Counted from the first letter of the stretch, positions 16,697 to 25,609 are shown. The stretch: DNA of 64,000 bases from Candidatus Zixiibacteriota bacterium (GCA_029860345.1 JAOUBJ010000008.1:124001-188000); one strand, 5' to 3'. Made by a program: numbers and translations. The notes: a model not told the origin generated them from the sequence alone.

Positions 16697-18004
16697 CTAC
16701 TCATACCTCAAGGCATCGATTGGGTCCAGCCGTGCCGCCTGGCGGGCCGGGTAAAGCCCGAAGACAATCCCCACCGTAGCCGACACACCTACCGCCAACA
16801 CGATTGAATAAACCGACACCACCGTGGGCCAGTCGGCATAGAATGCGATGACTTTGGCCAGGATCAAGCCTATAGCACACCCGACCACACATCCGATCAA
16901 GCAGATTGTCACTGCTTCGATCAGGAACTGCCGCATGATATCGCTGCGGGTGGCGCCGATAGCGCGACGGACACCTATCTCGCGGGTGCGCTCGAGCACC
17001 GTGGCCAGCATGATGTTCATAATTCCGATACCGCCCACCAGGAGTGAAATCCCGGCGATAGTCCCCATTACAATATTGAATATCCGTTGCGTCTTTTGTG
17101 ACTGGCGCAAGAGCGACTCAGGCACCACCACTTCGTAGTCTTCCACGCCAGCATGGCGACGGGCCAGAATGCGTTCGACCAGTTTGGTAACGGTGGCCAC
17201 ATGTTCGAGTTCGGTCACGGTAACCGTAAGTTGATCGACCTCCGGCGTGTTGAACTTTTCTTCGTCGGAGGAACTGATAGAAATCCACCGTCCGCCGCCG
17301 CGAATGGACGGCCCACCCGAGAACTGACGCTCGATTTTCTTGGCGGCCGTACTATACGGAATATAGACATCCTCGTTGAAATTCTTGAGCTCGAATCCCT
17401 CCACTTTGCCACGCGCGATGTACTTGTCGGCCATGATGCCGACGACAGTGAAACTCAGGTCACCAATCTTGACCGATTTCCCCAGTGCATCCTCGAAGGC
17501 AAACAAGGCCCGCTTGGCTTTGGCTCCCAATACACAGACCTGAGCAAAGGCTTCCACATCGGAGCCGGTGACAAACCGGCCGTACTCGACTTCGATGGAT
17601 GAAGACAGTACAAAGTGGGGCAAAGTGGCCACCACTCGCGCCTCTGCTTCCTGCGAACCGTGGTATATCTTTGGAAAAGCCTCGTATCTTTGTGGCACCA
17701 CGTTGGCCACCAGGTCTGAATATGATGCTATGTTTTCGCCGTCGGCCAGGGACAGACCGGGCGAACGGGCCAGACCCTGATCGGAACTGAGTTCGGTGTT
17801 GGGGGCCACGGCATTGATGATGATATTGTTGATGCCCAGAATCGATATCTGTTCCAGTGCCTCGCGCTTGGCGCCCTCGCCGATCGACAGCATGGCAATC
17901 ACGGCGCCGACGCCGAAGATCACGCCGAGCATAGTCAGCGCTGTCCGCATCTTGTGTTCGCGGAGCGAATCAAACGAGATTTGAGATACGCGTGAGTATT
18001 CCAT
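16697..18004 (-). CDS. MacB-like ABC transporter permease (no ATPase domain)
   Basis: 435 residues from the ATG at 18004. The frame continues 22 codons upstream, but family members begin close to SLREHKMRTALTMLGVIFGV, so the later start is chosen. It has one N-terminal membrane segment, a large periplasmic MacB_PCD-type domain (about 50-290), and three C-terminal membrane segments (FtsX-like, with the motif TREIGVRRAIGATRSDI between). It starts 20 bases after the MacA-like gene stop. True MacB carries an ATPase domain that is absent here, and no ATPase gene adjoins, so it must borrow one. It probably moves a peptide, lipoprotein or drug across or out of the inner membrane. Confidence 0.88.
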   Translation of the reverse strand: MEYSRVSQISFDSLREHKMRTALTMLGVIFGVGAVIAMLSIGEGAKREALEQISILGINNIIINAVAPNTELSSDQGLARSPGLSLADGENIASYSDLVANVVPQRYEAFPKIYHGSQEAEARVVATLPHFVLSSSIEVEYGRFVTGSDVEAFAQVCVLGAKAKRALFAFEDALGKSVKIGDLSFTVVGIMADKYIARGKVEGFELKNFNEDVYIPYSTAAKKIERQFSGGPSIRGGGRWISISSSDEEKFNTPEVDQLTVTVTELEHVATVTKLVERILARRHAGVEDYEVVVPESLLRQSQKTQRIFNIVMGTIAGISLLVGGIGIMNIMLATVLERTREIGVRRAIGATRSDIMRQFLIEAVTICLIGCVVGCAIGLILAKVIAFYADWPTVVSVYSIVLAVGVSATVGIVFGLYPARQAARLDPIDALRYE

Positions 18005-18023
18005 AGAAACCGGCGGATCGACT

Positions 18024-19283
18024 CTAGCGACCTTTTCCCTTGCCACCCTTTCGGCCGCCCCGCGATCCATTGGCCATGCGGCCTTTGTTCAGCTCGGGTT
18101 CGGTCGCTTTATCGCCCGGCATCCCCTGCTCGTCCAGAGTCGGGTTAAGGAGGCAGATATCCTCTCCCCCCTCCAGACCCGACACTACCTCGATAGCCAC
18201 ATCGTTGCGGCGGCCTACTTCGATCTCACGTTTCTTTTTGTTTCGGAGATAGACAACCGTCTGGCCTTCATTCTCAAAGACCGCCTCCAACGGCACCGAA
18301 ACCAGATCCGGCAGTCGTTCGATAATGATGTCGCATGATGACGACATGCCCGGTTTGAGGCTTTCATCGTGATCGAGGATGGCGACTTCGACATCGAAGA
18401 CATTGATATTCGAGCCGCGCTCTTTCTTGCGCGCCAACGTTCCCTTTTTGGCCACAATACCGGAATATTCTTTCTCCGGCACAGCATCCAGCCTGACTTC
18501 AACTTCCTGCGCCGAGTCCACTTTGCTGGCATCAACTTCGGAGACAGCCGTCTTGACAATCATTTCAGAAAGGTCCGGCAGTTTCACCAGTCCCATGCCG
18601 GGCCAGGGGGAGTCGCCCTCCTGAACCTTATCCATGCCGCTCCCTTTCCAGATTTCGAGATAGACAACCAGGCCCGGAATCGGGGCCATGACTGTCAATT
18701 GATCGAGTTCTCTCTGGGCCTGATCACGCTTGTCCTGAGCCCGCTGAACTTCAACTTCAGATTTATCAACGTCCCCTTTTAGCTGGTCGAGCTTGGCATC
18801 GAAATTAAGTTCGGCCAGTTCTTTTTCCATCGCGGCTTCTTTGGCAATGCGAGGAGCATCGTGCTTTTTCTCATCGTAGTTGCGTCGCGACCGTTCCAGT
18901 TCCAGCGTGAGTTGTTTTTCCTGTATGGTGTATTCTTTTCGCGCTCGCTCCAGCGCAGATTTTTTGATCTTCAACTCAGAATTGAAATTGGCCACTTCGG
19001 CTGTCTGCTCTGAAGCATCGAACCTGATCACCGGTTGGCCTTCCTCCACCGTGGAACCTTCCGGAGCCAGCCAGGTGATGGTCAGTCCGCGGATGCGCGG
19101 TGCGCTCAGAGTGTAAGCTCGTTTGGCATCGACAGTGCCGTTAGCTTTTTGGGAAATGACAAACTCGCCTTTGGTCACTCGGGTGGTGGGGATGTCGGCG
19201 CTGGTCGAGAAAACAGCGTTGACACCATAGTAGCCGCCCAACACAATTACCAGAACGATGGCACCATATACATATTTCTTCAT
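18024..19283 (-). CDS. macA: MacA-like periplasmic adaptor (HlyD/RND adaptor family)
   Basis: 419 residues from the ATG at 19283, preceded by GAAGGAAACCTC. An N-terminal membrane anchor (about 5-24, YGAIVLVIVLGGYYGV) is followed by a lipoyl/barrel-sandwich half, a long coiled-coil hairpin (about 95-200, rich in E, K and R), the second lipoyl half and a beta-barrel domain (VSVPLEAVFENEGQTVVYL). The tail is basic and glycine-rich (SRGGRKGGKGKGR). It links the inner-membrane permease to a TolC-type channel. An earlier in-frame start exists but would put 22 charged residues before the anchor. Confidence 0.88.
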   Translation of the reverse strand: MKKYVYGAIVLVIVLGGYYGVNAVFSTSADIPTTRVTKGEFVISQKANGTVDAKRAYTLSAPRIRGLTITWLAPEGSTVEEGQPVIRFDASEQTAEVANFNSELKIKKSALERARKEYTIQEKQLTLELERSRRNYDEKKHDAPRIAKEAAMEKELAELNFDAKLDQLKGDVDKSEVEVQRAQDKRDQAQRELDQLTVMAPIPGLVVYLEIWKGSGMDKVQEGDSPWPGMGLVKLPDLSEMIVKTAVSEVDASKVDSAQEVEVRLDAVPEKEYSGIVAKKGTLARKKERGSNINVFDVEVAILDHDESLKPGMSSSCDIIIERLPDLVSVPLEAVFENEGQTVVYLRNKKKREIEVGRRNDVAIEVVSGLEGGEDICLLNPTLDEQGMPGDKATEPELNKGRMANGSRGGRKGGKGKGR

Positions 19284-19539
19284 GAGGTTTCCTTCACCTA
19301 TTCTACTTTCGCCTGCGTTCGGAGGGCTGTCTGCTTGCTCAAAGGCCATCCGACTACACTATGTACTGCCGAAAGTACACAAAGTTGCACCGGCAGGCAA
19401 CGATATCAGTTCAGTTTCAATTACTTGGGAGTAACGCAAGGCTTTCGCGATCTGCCGGCCCGCATGCTGCCGCCTGGGGCGTCCCTGTTTCGCCTGGCCG
19501 ATTTACATAGCGCTAAAGGAGGGAATGTGCCAATAGAGG

Positions 19540-19659
19540 TCGCGAAGCGGCATAGGAGCCATTTATGGACCGCGAAACGGCAAAAGAGCCATTTATGGCC
19601 CGCAAAGCGGCATAAGAGCAGTTTGTGGCCCGCGAAACGGTCAAAAAGCCTTTTAAGGT
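19540..19659. repeat. Four-copy 30-bp tandem repeat
   Basis: Four units of exactly 30 bases with the core CGCGAAACGGCAAAAGAGCC followed by ATTTATGGC. The fourth copy is degenerate and abuts the stop codon of the next gene. Each unit contains small inverted repeats (CCGC-TTT-GCGG and CCAT-TT-ATGG). A single related unit occurs near 34245. There are no spacers between units, so it is not a CRISPR array. Confidence 0.8.
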
Positions 19660-20537
19660 CAGTCTACTTTCCAGCGGCGATGCGTCCAGAGCCACTGATC
19701 CGGGTATTGACGGATACAATGTTCGAAATATTTGGTGTAGGCGGTGGTCAGAGTGTGGATGTCGGCTTCGTCATCCCCGGTGGCCTTGGGATAAATCGGA
19801 TCACCGGCCATAACTACGTGACGTTCGGCCGATTCCCTTCGCATAACAAACGGCAAGAGCGGCGCGCCGGATTTGACGGCAAAAGCAGCCGGTCCTTTCG
19901 GCGTTGCGGCGGGTCGACCAAAGAAATCCACTGTCACCCCCGAGGGCGCATGCTGGTCGGCGATCATGCCGATAAACCTGTTCGCTTTCAAGGCCTTGAA
20001 GGCCGGTCTTAGCGATCGATCGATTGAGATCAGGCCAACCCCGATCTCTCGACGGAATCCGTTCAACAGCCGGTTTACTTTTTCATTGTGCTGCACTCCG
20101 GTCAAGAAGTCCATGGGGAATCCTCGCGAACCTACCCATGCGCCGAACAATTCGAAACTGCCAAAATGGGCTGTGACCACAATGCCCCCCTTGCCCTTAT
20201 CGTGTACGGCTTTCATCTGGTCCAGACCGTCGCCTATGATAATGCTGTCCAACCCTGTTTCGATCGTGCGTCCCAACCTGGCAAACTCAATCAGAGTACG
20301 ACCGGTGTTCTTAAACACCTGTTTCACGATCAGGTCACGGTCCGTCTCACTCAGCGTCTCCCTCATGGCCCGCCTGAGGTTTTCATGAGTGATCCGGCGA
20401 CGCGAGGCCAACACCAGATGAGCGAGCGAACCCAGGGCGGCGCCGAACGACTCGGCTAACCGCACCGGAAGCGCCTGGGCCAATCGGACGCCAAGGAGCG
20501 TGAAGAAGTACTCGATTTCATGGCTCAACTGCGCCAT
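19659..20537 (-). CDS. LpxL/HtrB-type lipid A acyltransferase
   Basis: 292 residues of the lysophospholipid/lipid A acyltransferase family. The catalytic HX4E box is seen as TAHFGSFELFGAW (about 120-132). MIADQHAPSGVTVDFFGRPA matches the second conserved block and WLWTHRRWK the C-terminal one. It would add a secondary acyl chain to lipid A on the inner membrane. Its ATG overlaps the end of the upstream membrane peptidase gene by 13 bases, so the two are translationally coupled. Confidence 0.9.
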   Translation of the reverse strand: MAQLSHEIEYFFTLLGVRLAQALPVRLAESFGAALGSLAHLVLASRRRITHENLRRAMRETLSETDRDLIVKQVFKNTGRTLIEFARLGRTIETGLDSIIIGDGLDQMKAVHDKGKGGIVVTAHFGSFELFGAWVGSRGFPMDFLTGVQHNEKVNRLLNGFRREIGVGLISIDRSLRPAFKALKANRFIGMIADQHAPSGVTVDFFGRPAATPKGPAAFAVKSGAPLLPFVMRRESAERHVVMAGDPIYPKATGDDEADIHTLTTAYTKYFEHCIRQYPDQWLWTHRRWKVD

Positions 20538-21496
20538 GGTTCGTCGTCATCGGCTTGTTCCGGGTTGTCGGGATCACCGTAATCGAAATCGGTCGAGTGC
20601 AGTTTCTCCTCTTCTTCCCACTTTTTGTAGTACTGCCGCCTCTTTTTGAAGCGAACAAAACTTGCGACAATCACTATCAGAGCCAAACCCAGCCATAAGA
20701 ACATGGTGTCCATAAAAAGCATCACTATATTGAAACGTTGATCTAGATACTCGTGGAACTCGATTTCAAACTCCGGCGCCGTTGCGCCGGTGGAAGCCAT
20801 CAAAGCGGAGTTGAGGCTTGCCCCTCGGGCCAGGTTTCCAAGCAGCACAGCCAGTGCGTTGTCGCCGTAGTTGTCATAGATATACTTAACGGCCAGATAT
20901 GACTGAGCGTAGGCAACGTGCGCTCTGCTTTCGTTGTAGCGGTTCATGTTTTCGATCTCGCTCAGAGTCAGGAAATCACCAAAAACAGCGGCTCGGTTCA
21001 TGGCCAGATTGTCCGACCAACTCCATTCCATCGAAGCAAACATCGCAATCCCCTCATGAAGCCAGCGAGGCGCCGAATACAGTCCGGTCTTGTGGCTCAC
21101 GGCCAGATGGGCATATTCGTGGATCAACAGTTCATCGAGAGATTTGCCGAGGTTGAACTTGTCGGGCGATTTGATGGCGATCAACTTCCGTTCGGCAAAA
21201 GCCGCCGCCGCCCCCCAGTCTGGGAATCGACCCCGAATCAGGTCATTAAACTGCCTGAGATTACCGACAATATGGATCGACGGTTTGTAGGTCAGGGTGT
21301 CTTCCAGAAGATCGACCAGGCGGAAGCGTGCGTAAGTAAGCGCCGAATCGGTTATCTCAAGAAAACGTGGATTATCGAGATAGTAAGTGAAGTACTCACG
21401 CTCGATAGGCTGCGGCCGGGCAGGTACCGTTGCCGCCGTCATGTTGGGCAGCAGCGCCAACAGTACGGTGATGAAAATGGTCGGTCGCAAGCTCAT
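20525..21496 (-). CDS. Membrane-anchored zinc metallopeptidase (peptidase MA-like)
   Basis: 323 residues. A signal peptide (about 1-22), then a gluzincin active site: LIHEYAHLAVSH gives HExxH, and WLHEGIAMF supplies the third zinc ligand Glu. A single C-terminal membrane helix (FLWLGLALIVIVASFV) and a charged cytoplasmic tail follow. It is probably a periplasm-facing protease; the substrate is unknown. An upstream TTG in frame is possible, but the ATG at 21496 starts the signal peptide properly. TATATT sits 6 bases before this ATG with no ribosome-binding site, which suggests a leaderless mRNA. Confidence 0.82.
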   Translation of the reverse strand: MSLRPTIFITVLLALLPNMTAATVPARPQPIEREYFTYYLDNPRFLEITDSALTYARFRLVDLLEDTLTYKPSIHIVGNLRQFNDLIRGRFPDWGAAAAFAERKLIAIKSPDKFNLGKSLDELLIHEYAHLAVSHKTGLYSAPRWLHEGIAMFASMEWSWSDNLAMNRAAVFGDFLTLSEIENMNRYNESRAHVAYAQSYLAVKYIYDNYGDNALAVLLGNLARGASLNSALMASTGATAPEFEIEFHEYLDQRFNIVMLFMDTMFLWLGLALIVIVASFVRFKKRRQYYKKWEEEEKLHSTDFDYGDPDNPEQADDDEPWRS

Positions 21497-21571
21497 CGGG
21501 GCAATATATACTGTCTGACCGATTGGCGAAAGGGACAAGTTGAGGTCGTTCGGGGTCGAGGATAGAAACGT

Positions 21572-22240
21572 TCATGCCCAGACGTCTTGCTTGTGTTCCC
21601 AGTATGATCGTACATCCTGGAATCGAGCAATGCGTTCGTTAATCTTCAAAACCTCTTTCGGATAGAACTCGAACATCGTCTCGCAGAGAGACAACATCCA
21701 TGCTTTTCTCGAAAACCCGTGGTTAATGTCAATACGATTCGAGTTTGCTATCTGAATCTGTCCCCAGCCTAAAGCACCAACGGTCAAGCAACCCCAATCT
21801 AGGAATTCGATGGGGCTGAAACTTACGTCGGTAACTTCGACCCGATTACCTTCGACGGAATACTTGACCAGAATGAGAGCAAAGATGTTCTTATCATCTT
21901 CATAAAACCTTGATAAGCGCTCAACGGACGTTAAGTTAGGCATATTGAACTTAGTGTCAGCGCGATGAGTTTTGACGTCCACCACGCAATAGAAGTCTTC
22001 TGTGTCCGTATAGGCTATATCCGCCATAGCCCTGCGTGCGAAGTCGGCAGAGTACTCTTTGCACCAATCACCTAGCAAGGTATCAAACATGTCAGCTATA
22101 AGCGCCTCGATCGCATCCCCCGCTGCTCTCGTGCTACCTGCAGTCTGCCTAGAAAGGAAGTCAGGTACGGAATTGAGATGTGCTTTCGTTTTCTCCGCGA
22201 CAGTTGAATAGTGACCGGTATAGAAAAACGATGACTTCAT
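21572..22240 (-). CDS. Type II restriction endonuclease (PD-(D/E)XK), specificity unknown
   Basis: 222 residues. The call rests on context (its ATG overlaps the methyltransferase stop by 4 bases) and a PD-(D/E)XK-like core, DIAYTDTEDFYCVVDVKT (about 94-111), where DVK would bind the metal. I do not recognise the exact family or target. The two genes look AT-richer than their neighbours by eye and interrupt a run of envelope and housekeeping genes, consistent with acquisition by transfer. Confidence 0.72.
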   Translation of the reverse strand: MKSSFFYTGHYSTVAEKTKAHLNSVPDFLSRQTAGSTRAAGDAIEALIADMFDTLLGDWCKEYSADFARRAMADIAYTDTEDFYCVVDVKTHRADTKFNMPNLTSVERLSRFYEDDKNIFALILVKYSVEGNRVEVTDVSFSPIEFLDWGCLTVGALGWGQIQIANSNRIDINHGFSRKAWMLSLCETMFEFYPKEVLKINERIARFQDVRSYWEHKQDVWA

Positions 22241-23232
22241 GAGAACATCTCCCCCTGACCATCTTTACTTTCACTCTTCTTAGATCGATCAGAAAGCGAG
22301 TTCCTCTCCCAGAAGACTCCATCTGAATAACCCTGTATCGACTGGTTTGCTTCGGCCGCATTCAGGCGCTTGACAGCCCAACAGCAGTATTCCTGGTTTA
22401 ACTCTATGCCTACAAACCGTCGTCTGAGTTTCTTCGACACAACAGCCGTAGTTCCACTCCCGAGGAATGGGTCCAGGACTAGGTCATCCGGATTCGAGCT
22501 TGCGAGGATCAGTTTAGCAATCAACTTCTCCGGCTTCTGAGTTGGGTGATCAGTATTCTCTGTCATCGACCAAAAGGGTACTGTTATATCAGTCCAGACA
22601 TTGGACGGGTACGTCAGCCTGAAGTTTCCATTAGCTTCTTCTGTCCAGTCCTTGGGCTTCCCGTCCTGATTGCGGTAGGGGGCAATTACTCTTCTCTTGA
22701 GTTTGACATTATCCACGTTGAATGTATACTCTTCGGAGTTAGTGCAATGCCAAATGTCCTCAGTGTTATTCTTCCAATTGTGCACCGCTCCCCTTCCTTT
22801 CTCTCTCTCCCAGGTGATTCGATTTCGAATGACCATGTGCTCCTCAAGGACCGGGGCAACAAGCAGTGATGTGCTCCAATCAGCACAGACGTAGATAGTT
22901 GCTGTTCGCCTCAAAGTTGGTTTGATTAACTCGATTACCGAAGCAAACCACTTCTGATAATCCCCACTTTCCCTTCGTCGGAATAAGTGTCCGTTGTAGT
23001 TCTTCGACAGATTATAGGGTGGATCTAACACCAACAAATCAACGCTCTCATGGGGTAAGAACGGCATGGCTGCGACCATATCCTGATTAATAACGGTGTC
23101 TGCAACGTCTTCGACACAAACATCGTCTGCTACCTTGATTAGTGATTTGCTTAACTCCCGGAGTTCTTCATCTGTGCAGTAGAGTGTCCGGTTTCTCGGT
23201 GCCCGCTGATTCACGTTTAGTCTCTCTTCCAT
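22237..23232 (-). CDS. Adenine-specific DNA methyltransferase, beta class
   Basis: 331 residues. The catalytic motif IV DPPYNLSKNYNG (about 71-82) comes before the SAM-binding motif DPFLGSGTTAVVSKKLRRRF (about 255-274), the order of beta-class N6-adenine methyltransferases. Between them lies the target-recognition region. HPTQKPEKLI is the usual family helix. It protects the host from the adjoining endonuclease. The recognition sequence cannot be read from the protein. It is transcribed first, as is common when protection must precede cutting. Confidence 0.92.
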   Translation of the reverse strand: MEERLNVNQRAPRNRTLYCTDEELRELSKSLIKVADDVCVEDVADTVINQDMVAAMPFLPHESVDLLVLDPPYNLSKNYNGHLFRRRESGDYQKWFASVIELIKPTLRRTATIYVCADWSTSLLVAPVLEEHMVIRNRITWEREKGRGAVHNWKNNTEDIWHCTNSEEYTFNVDNVKLKRRVIAPYRNQDGKPKDWTEEANGNFRLTYPSNVWTDITVPFWSMTENTDHPTQKPEKLIAKLILASSNPDDLVLDPFLGSGTTAVVSKKLRRRFVGIELNQEYCCWAVKRLNAAEANQSIQGYSDGVFWERNSLSDRSKKSESKDGQGEMFS

Positions 23233-23377
23233 CAGATTCGTGCGCTTTCCAACTGCGATTTGCCATCATTCTAAGCATGGCTCTGGTTTATCTATGCCAT
23301 AAGTATACATTCGCTCTATTGCCCTGTCTACTGAAAAAGTAAAAATGGAAATGTGATCAGCCATTGTATCAAACCGA

Positions 23378-23406
23378 TTGACCCAACAGATGATTCTGTG
23401 TATGAT
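23378..23406 (+). promoter_or_regulatory. Promoter of the ferritin-like gene
   Basis: TTGACC (23378-23383) and TATGAT (23401-23406) with a 17-base spacer, about 50 bases before the start codon. Confidence 0.65.
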
Positions 23407-23455
23407 AGTCACGTAGCTGAACCGACGGCAACGATAGCACGAATTTGGAGTGATG

Positions 23456-23944
23456 ATGAGTATTTATGATTTTGCCATGCAGATGGAACTCGACGGCAAG
23501 GCCTATTACGAAGATCTGGCCGCAAAGACCGACCTTCCACAACTGAAAAAGGTCCTTTTGGAAATGGCTTCAGATGAACAGAAACATTACAACCTGTTCA
23601 AGGCGATGAAAGATGGTGAGCCGGCAGGTTATGACGCCGAACAGGCCACCACGATTTTTGACTCGGTGAAAAACGTGTTCGAGCAGTTGAAAGAATCCGG
23701 TGATGAGTTTTCAGGAGTCGGCGTTGTCCGCGACGGTTGGGCCAAGGCTCGTGAGGTTGAGAAAAAGGCGGAAGACTTCTATCGTCAGAAGGCGGATGAA
23801 GTGGATGACCCCAATCAGAAACAGATTCTCTTGAAGATAGCCGACGAAGAACACAAGCACTGGACCGTGATCGATCATGTCATCAGTTTTCTGGATCAAC
23901 CGGGCAGTTGGTTGGAAAACGCCGAATGGGGTGACCTGGGCTAG
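23456..23944 (+). CDS. Ferritin-like diiron protein (rubrerythrin family)
   Basis: 162 residues forming a four-helix bundle. Ligand motifs are MELDGKAYYEDLA, SDEQKH (ExxH), EVEKKAEDFYRQKADE and ADEEHKH (second ExxH), the four helices of a rubrerythrin-type diiron site. The C-terminal rubredoxin domain of classic rubrerythrin is absent. A role in peroxide reduction or iron handling is likely. GTG, ATG and ATG are consecutive; GGAG at 23447-23450 best serves the third (23456). Confidence 0.88.
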   Translation: MSIYDFAMQMELDGKAYYEDLAAKTDLPQLKKVLLEMASDEQKHYNLFKAMKDGEPAGYDAEQATTIFDSVKNVFEQLKESGDEFSGVGVVRDGWAKAREVEKKAEDFYRQKADEVDDPNQKQILLKIADEEHKHWTVIDHVISFLDQPGSWLENAEWGDLG

Positions 23945-24275
23945 TAAAGAATACTCTTCGTTGGTCATGAGCCCTGCGCTCCTGACAACTGATCTCGATG
24001 ATTCCCTTCAGCCTTCATAGTAGGTCGGGACCTCTTGTGGTCCCGACAAGTTCCCTTCAAGCCTCGTAAGTTCTTGTAGGTTGGAACCCCTGACCCAAAG
24101 GGTTCGCGAAGCGAGGTTCCGACATCCGTTGTCCCCGTAGCCGACGAAGTAGTTCGGTTGGTTGGCACCCCCAAGTTCGGTTTGGGCGTGGTGATAAACC
24201 GCTTGACAATCGGGACACTATTGTGAAACCTGAACCATAGATGTAAACAAAAGCGTTTGGAGGTTCACGCACGAT
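23945..24275. repeat. Intergenic hairpin repeats
   Basis: Two dispersed elements. GTCGGGACC-N6-GGTCCCGAC (24024-24047) belongs to the family also seen at 33945 and 41570. A longer element (24077-24122) begins GTAGGTTGGAACCCCTGACC and ends GAGGTTCCGAC, and recurs inverted at 34234-34296. GGAGG at 24259-24263 serves the next gene. TTGACA at 24203 has no good -10. Confidence 0.7.
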
Positions 24276-25178
24276 TTGGCTGCAAAACTACATCTCGGCA
24301 TCTGGCTGCAAAAACGATGGCAGGCAACCAAGTCGTTTCTGGTTCACTACTTTGGCGGGTTGTATCATCGCGTCGATGAACACCATATCTTTCTAATGGC
24401 CTCGGGGCTGGCTTTCTCCCTGATAGTTTGCGTCATCCCCCTCGTGCTAATCGTGTTTGCGGTGCTGGGAATGATCCTTCAGGAGCCGACCATTCGCGAA
24501 CGAATCGAGTTGTTTATCAACACGGCCATTCCCTACTCGGAGTACGCCGAGGTAATCAAGCAACTGGTATTCGCCCGGGTCGAGGAGTTCATCGGTCACA
24601 AGCGTATCGCCGGTGTCATAGGTGGCTTTGGTTTGGTGCTGGCCGCAACCAGTTTGTTTAGCAGCATGCGAACGACGCTCAACAAAGTCTACAATGTCAC
24701 CGCCACGGGATCGATCCTTATAGGCAAACTGCGCGACCTGGGTTTGATCCTGATGGTTCTAATCTACTTTCTGTTGTCTATCGCCATCCTGCCCGCTATC
24801 CGAATGCTCGAACAGTTCACTTATAATAGTGAAACAGTCGCTGGGTTTGTCGACAGTTTACCGGAAGGCATGCTTTTTCAACTGATTACGTTCGTGCTGG
24901 TTTTTATCAGCTTCTTGATTGTGTACACGGCTATTCCGCACCAGAGGCCACACATCAAGATGATTCTGGTCTCTGCCTTCTGGGCTGCGGTTCTCTGGCA
25001 GGTGGCTCAGCATTTGTTTGGGTACTATGTGTCAAACTTCGTAACACTGAAACGAATCTACGGCACCTACGCGCTGTTCTTAGCGGTTGGTTTCTGGATC
25101 TACTACAGTGCCATTGTTTTCATTGTCGGCGCCGAGATCGGTCGACTCTACAAAGAGCGCAACACCGGCCTTGCCTAA
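24276..25178 (+). CDS. YihY/BrkB-family integral membrane protein
   Basis: 300 residues with six hydrophobic segments, starting at FLMASGLAFSLIVCVIPLVL (about 40-59). Family hallmarks include TTLNKVYNV (about 131-139), a TAIPHQRPHIKMI loop and a final IYGTYALFLAVGFWIYYSA segment. It was once annotated as ribonuclease BN, now considered wrong; the function of the family is unclear, possibly envelope transport. It starts at a TTG, 12 bases after GGAGG. Its last 99 bases overlap a convergent gene on the other strand. Confidence 0.82.
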   Translation: MAAKLHLGIWLQKRWQATKSFLVHYFGGLYHRVDEHHIFLMASGLAFSLIVCVIPLVLIVFAVLGMILQEPTIRERIELFINTAIPYSEYAEVIKQLVFARVEEFIGHKRIAGVIGGFGLVLAATSLFSSMRTTLNKVYNVTATGSILIGKLRDLGLILMVLIYFLLSIAILPAIRMLEQFTYNSETVAGFVDSLPEGMLFQLITFVLVFISFLIVYTAIPHQRPHIKMILVSAFWAAVLWQVAQHLFGYYVSNFVTLKRIYGTYALFLAVGFWIYYSAIVFIVGAEIGRLYKERNTGLA

Positions 25179-25550
25179 CTCTGCTTTCAACATATCCTCG
25201 AGCGAACCCTGTCCGGAGTAATGAATGAATAAGGCGCGCATACTGTGCTGTTCGTAGGTTTTTTGTTTTTGTTTTACTCGGTCGCGGTAGTGTGGCATGT
25301 GACCATAGCCGCAAATCTCGACAAACAGATCATGCTCAGGCAGAAAGAAATCGGGACGAAACTGTCGACCGGCCAATAGTATCAGCGGCTCGTACTGAAA
25401 CTGGATATGATGCTTGGTGAAGAAGTCGGCACAGCGACGTTCGTACTTCGAGCGCACCGTCACCCCGGACTCAGTCGGCAGGATGGCTTCAAACCGACGC
25501 TGACGCGGCAACCGGACACCGCGCGCGGGCGCCGGTTTACCGGTTTTCAT
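25080..25550 (-). CDS. Small nuclease-like protein (PD-(D/E)XK-type fold)
   Basis: 156 residues. The core VRSKYERRCADFFTKHHIQF then FRPDFFLPEHDLFVEICGYG resembles the many small endonuclease-like proteins (Vsr and T7 endonuclease I-like) where PD and E-x-x form the metal site. The usual final K is not clear, so activity is uncertain. The frame is open far upstream, but a promoter at 25580-25609 fixes a later start. The ATG at 25550 has GGAAG 7 bases before it. It overlaps the BrkB-like gene end tail to tail by 99 bases. Confidence 0.68.
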   Translation of the reverse strand: MKTGKPAPARGVRLPRQRRFEAILPTESGVTVRSKYERRCADFFTKHHIQFQYEPLILLAGRQFRPDFFLPEHDLFVEICGYGHMPHYRDRVKQKQKTYEQHSMRALFIHYSGQGSLEDMLKAELGKAGVALFVESTDLGADNENNGTVVDPETNR

Positions 25551-25579
25551 AATGCGCTTCCGAGATCTCATACAATGGC

Positions 25580-25609
25580 AATATACACACGACCGGGTGG
25601 CATGGTCAA
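25580..25609 (-). promoter_or_regulatory. Promoter of the small nuclease-like gene
   Basis: On the minus strand TTGACC (25604-25609) and TATATT (25580-25585) are 18 bases apart and about 30 bases before the chosen ATG. Confidence 0.6.

Noticed and set aside
16266-16779. Several overlapping frames of 69-120 codons between permease and tolC genes
   Set aside because: They are built from dispersed repeats, lack start signals and overlap each other on both strands.
19540-19659. CRISPR array
   Set aside because: Units are directly adjacent with no unique spacers, and no cas genes are in the window.
19513-19719. Small frame encoding INGSYAASR-type repeats across the 30-bp array
   Set aside because: The protein repeat is only the translation of the tandem DNA repeat; the frame overlaps the true acyltransferase end in another frame and has no start signal.
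24203-24235. Promoter of the BrkB-like gene from TTGACA at 24203
   Set aside because: No -10-like hexamer at suitable spacing.
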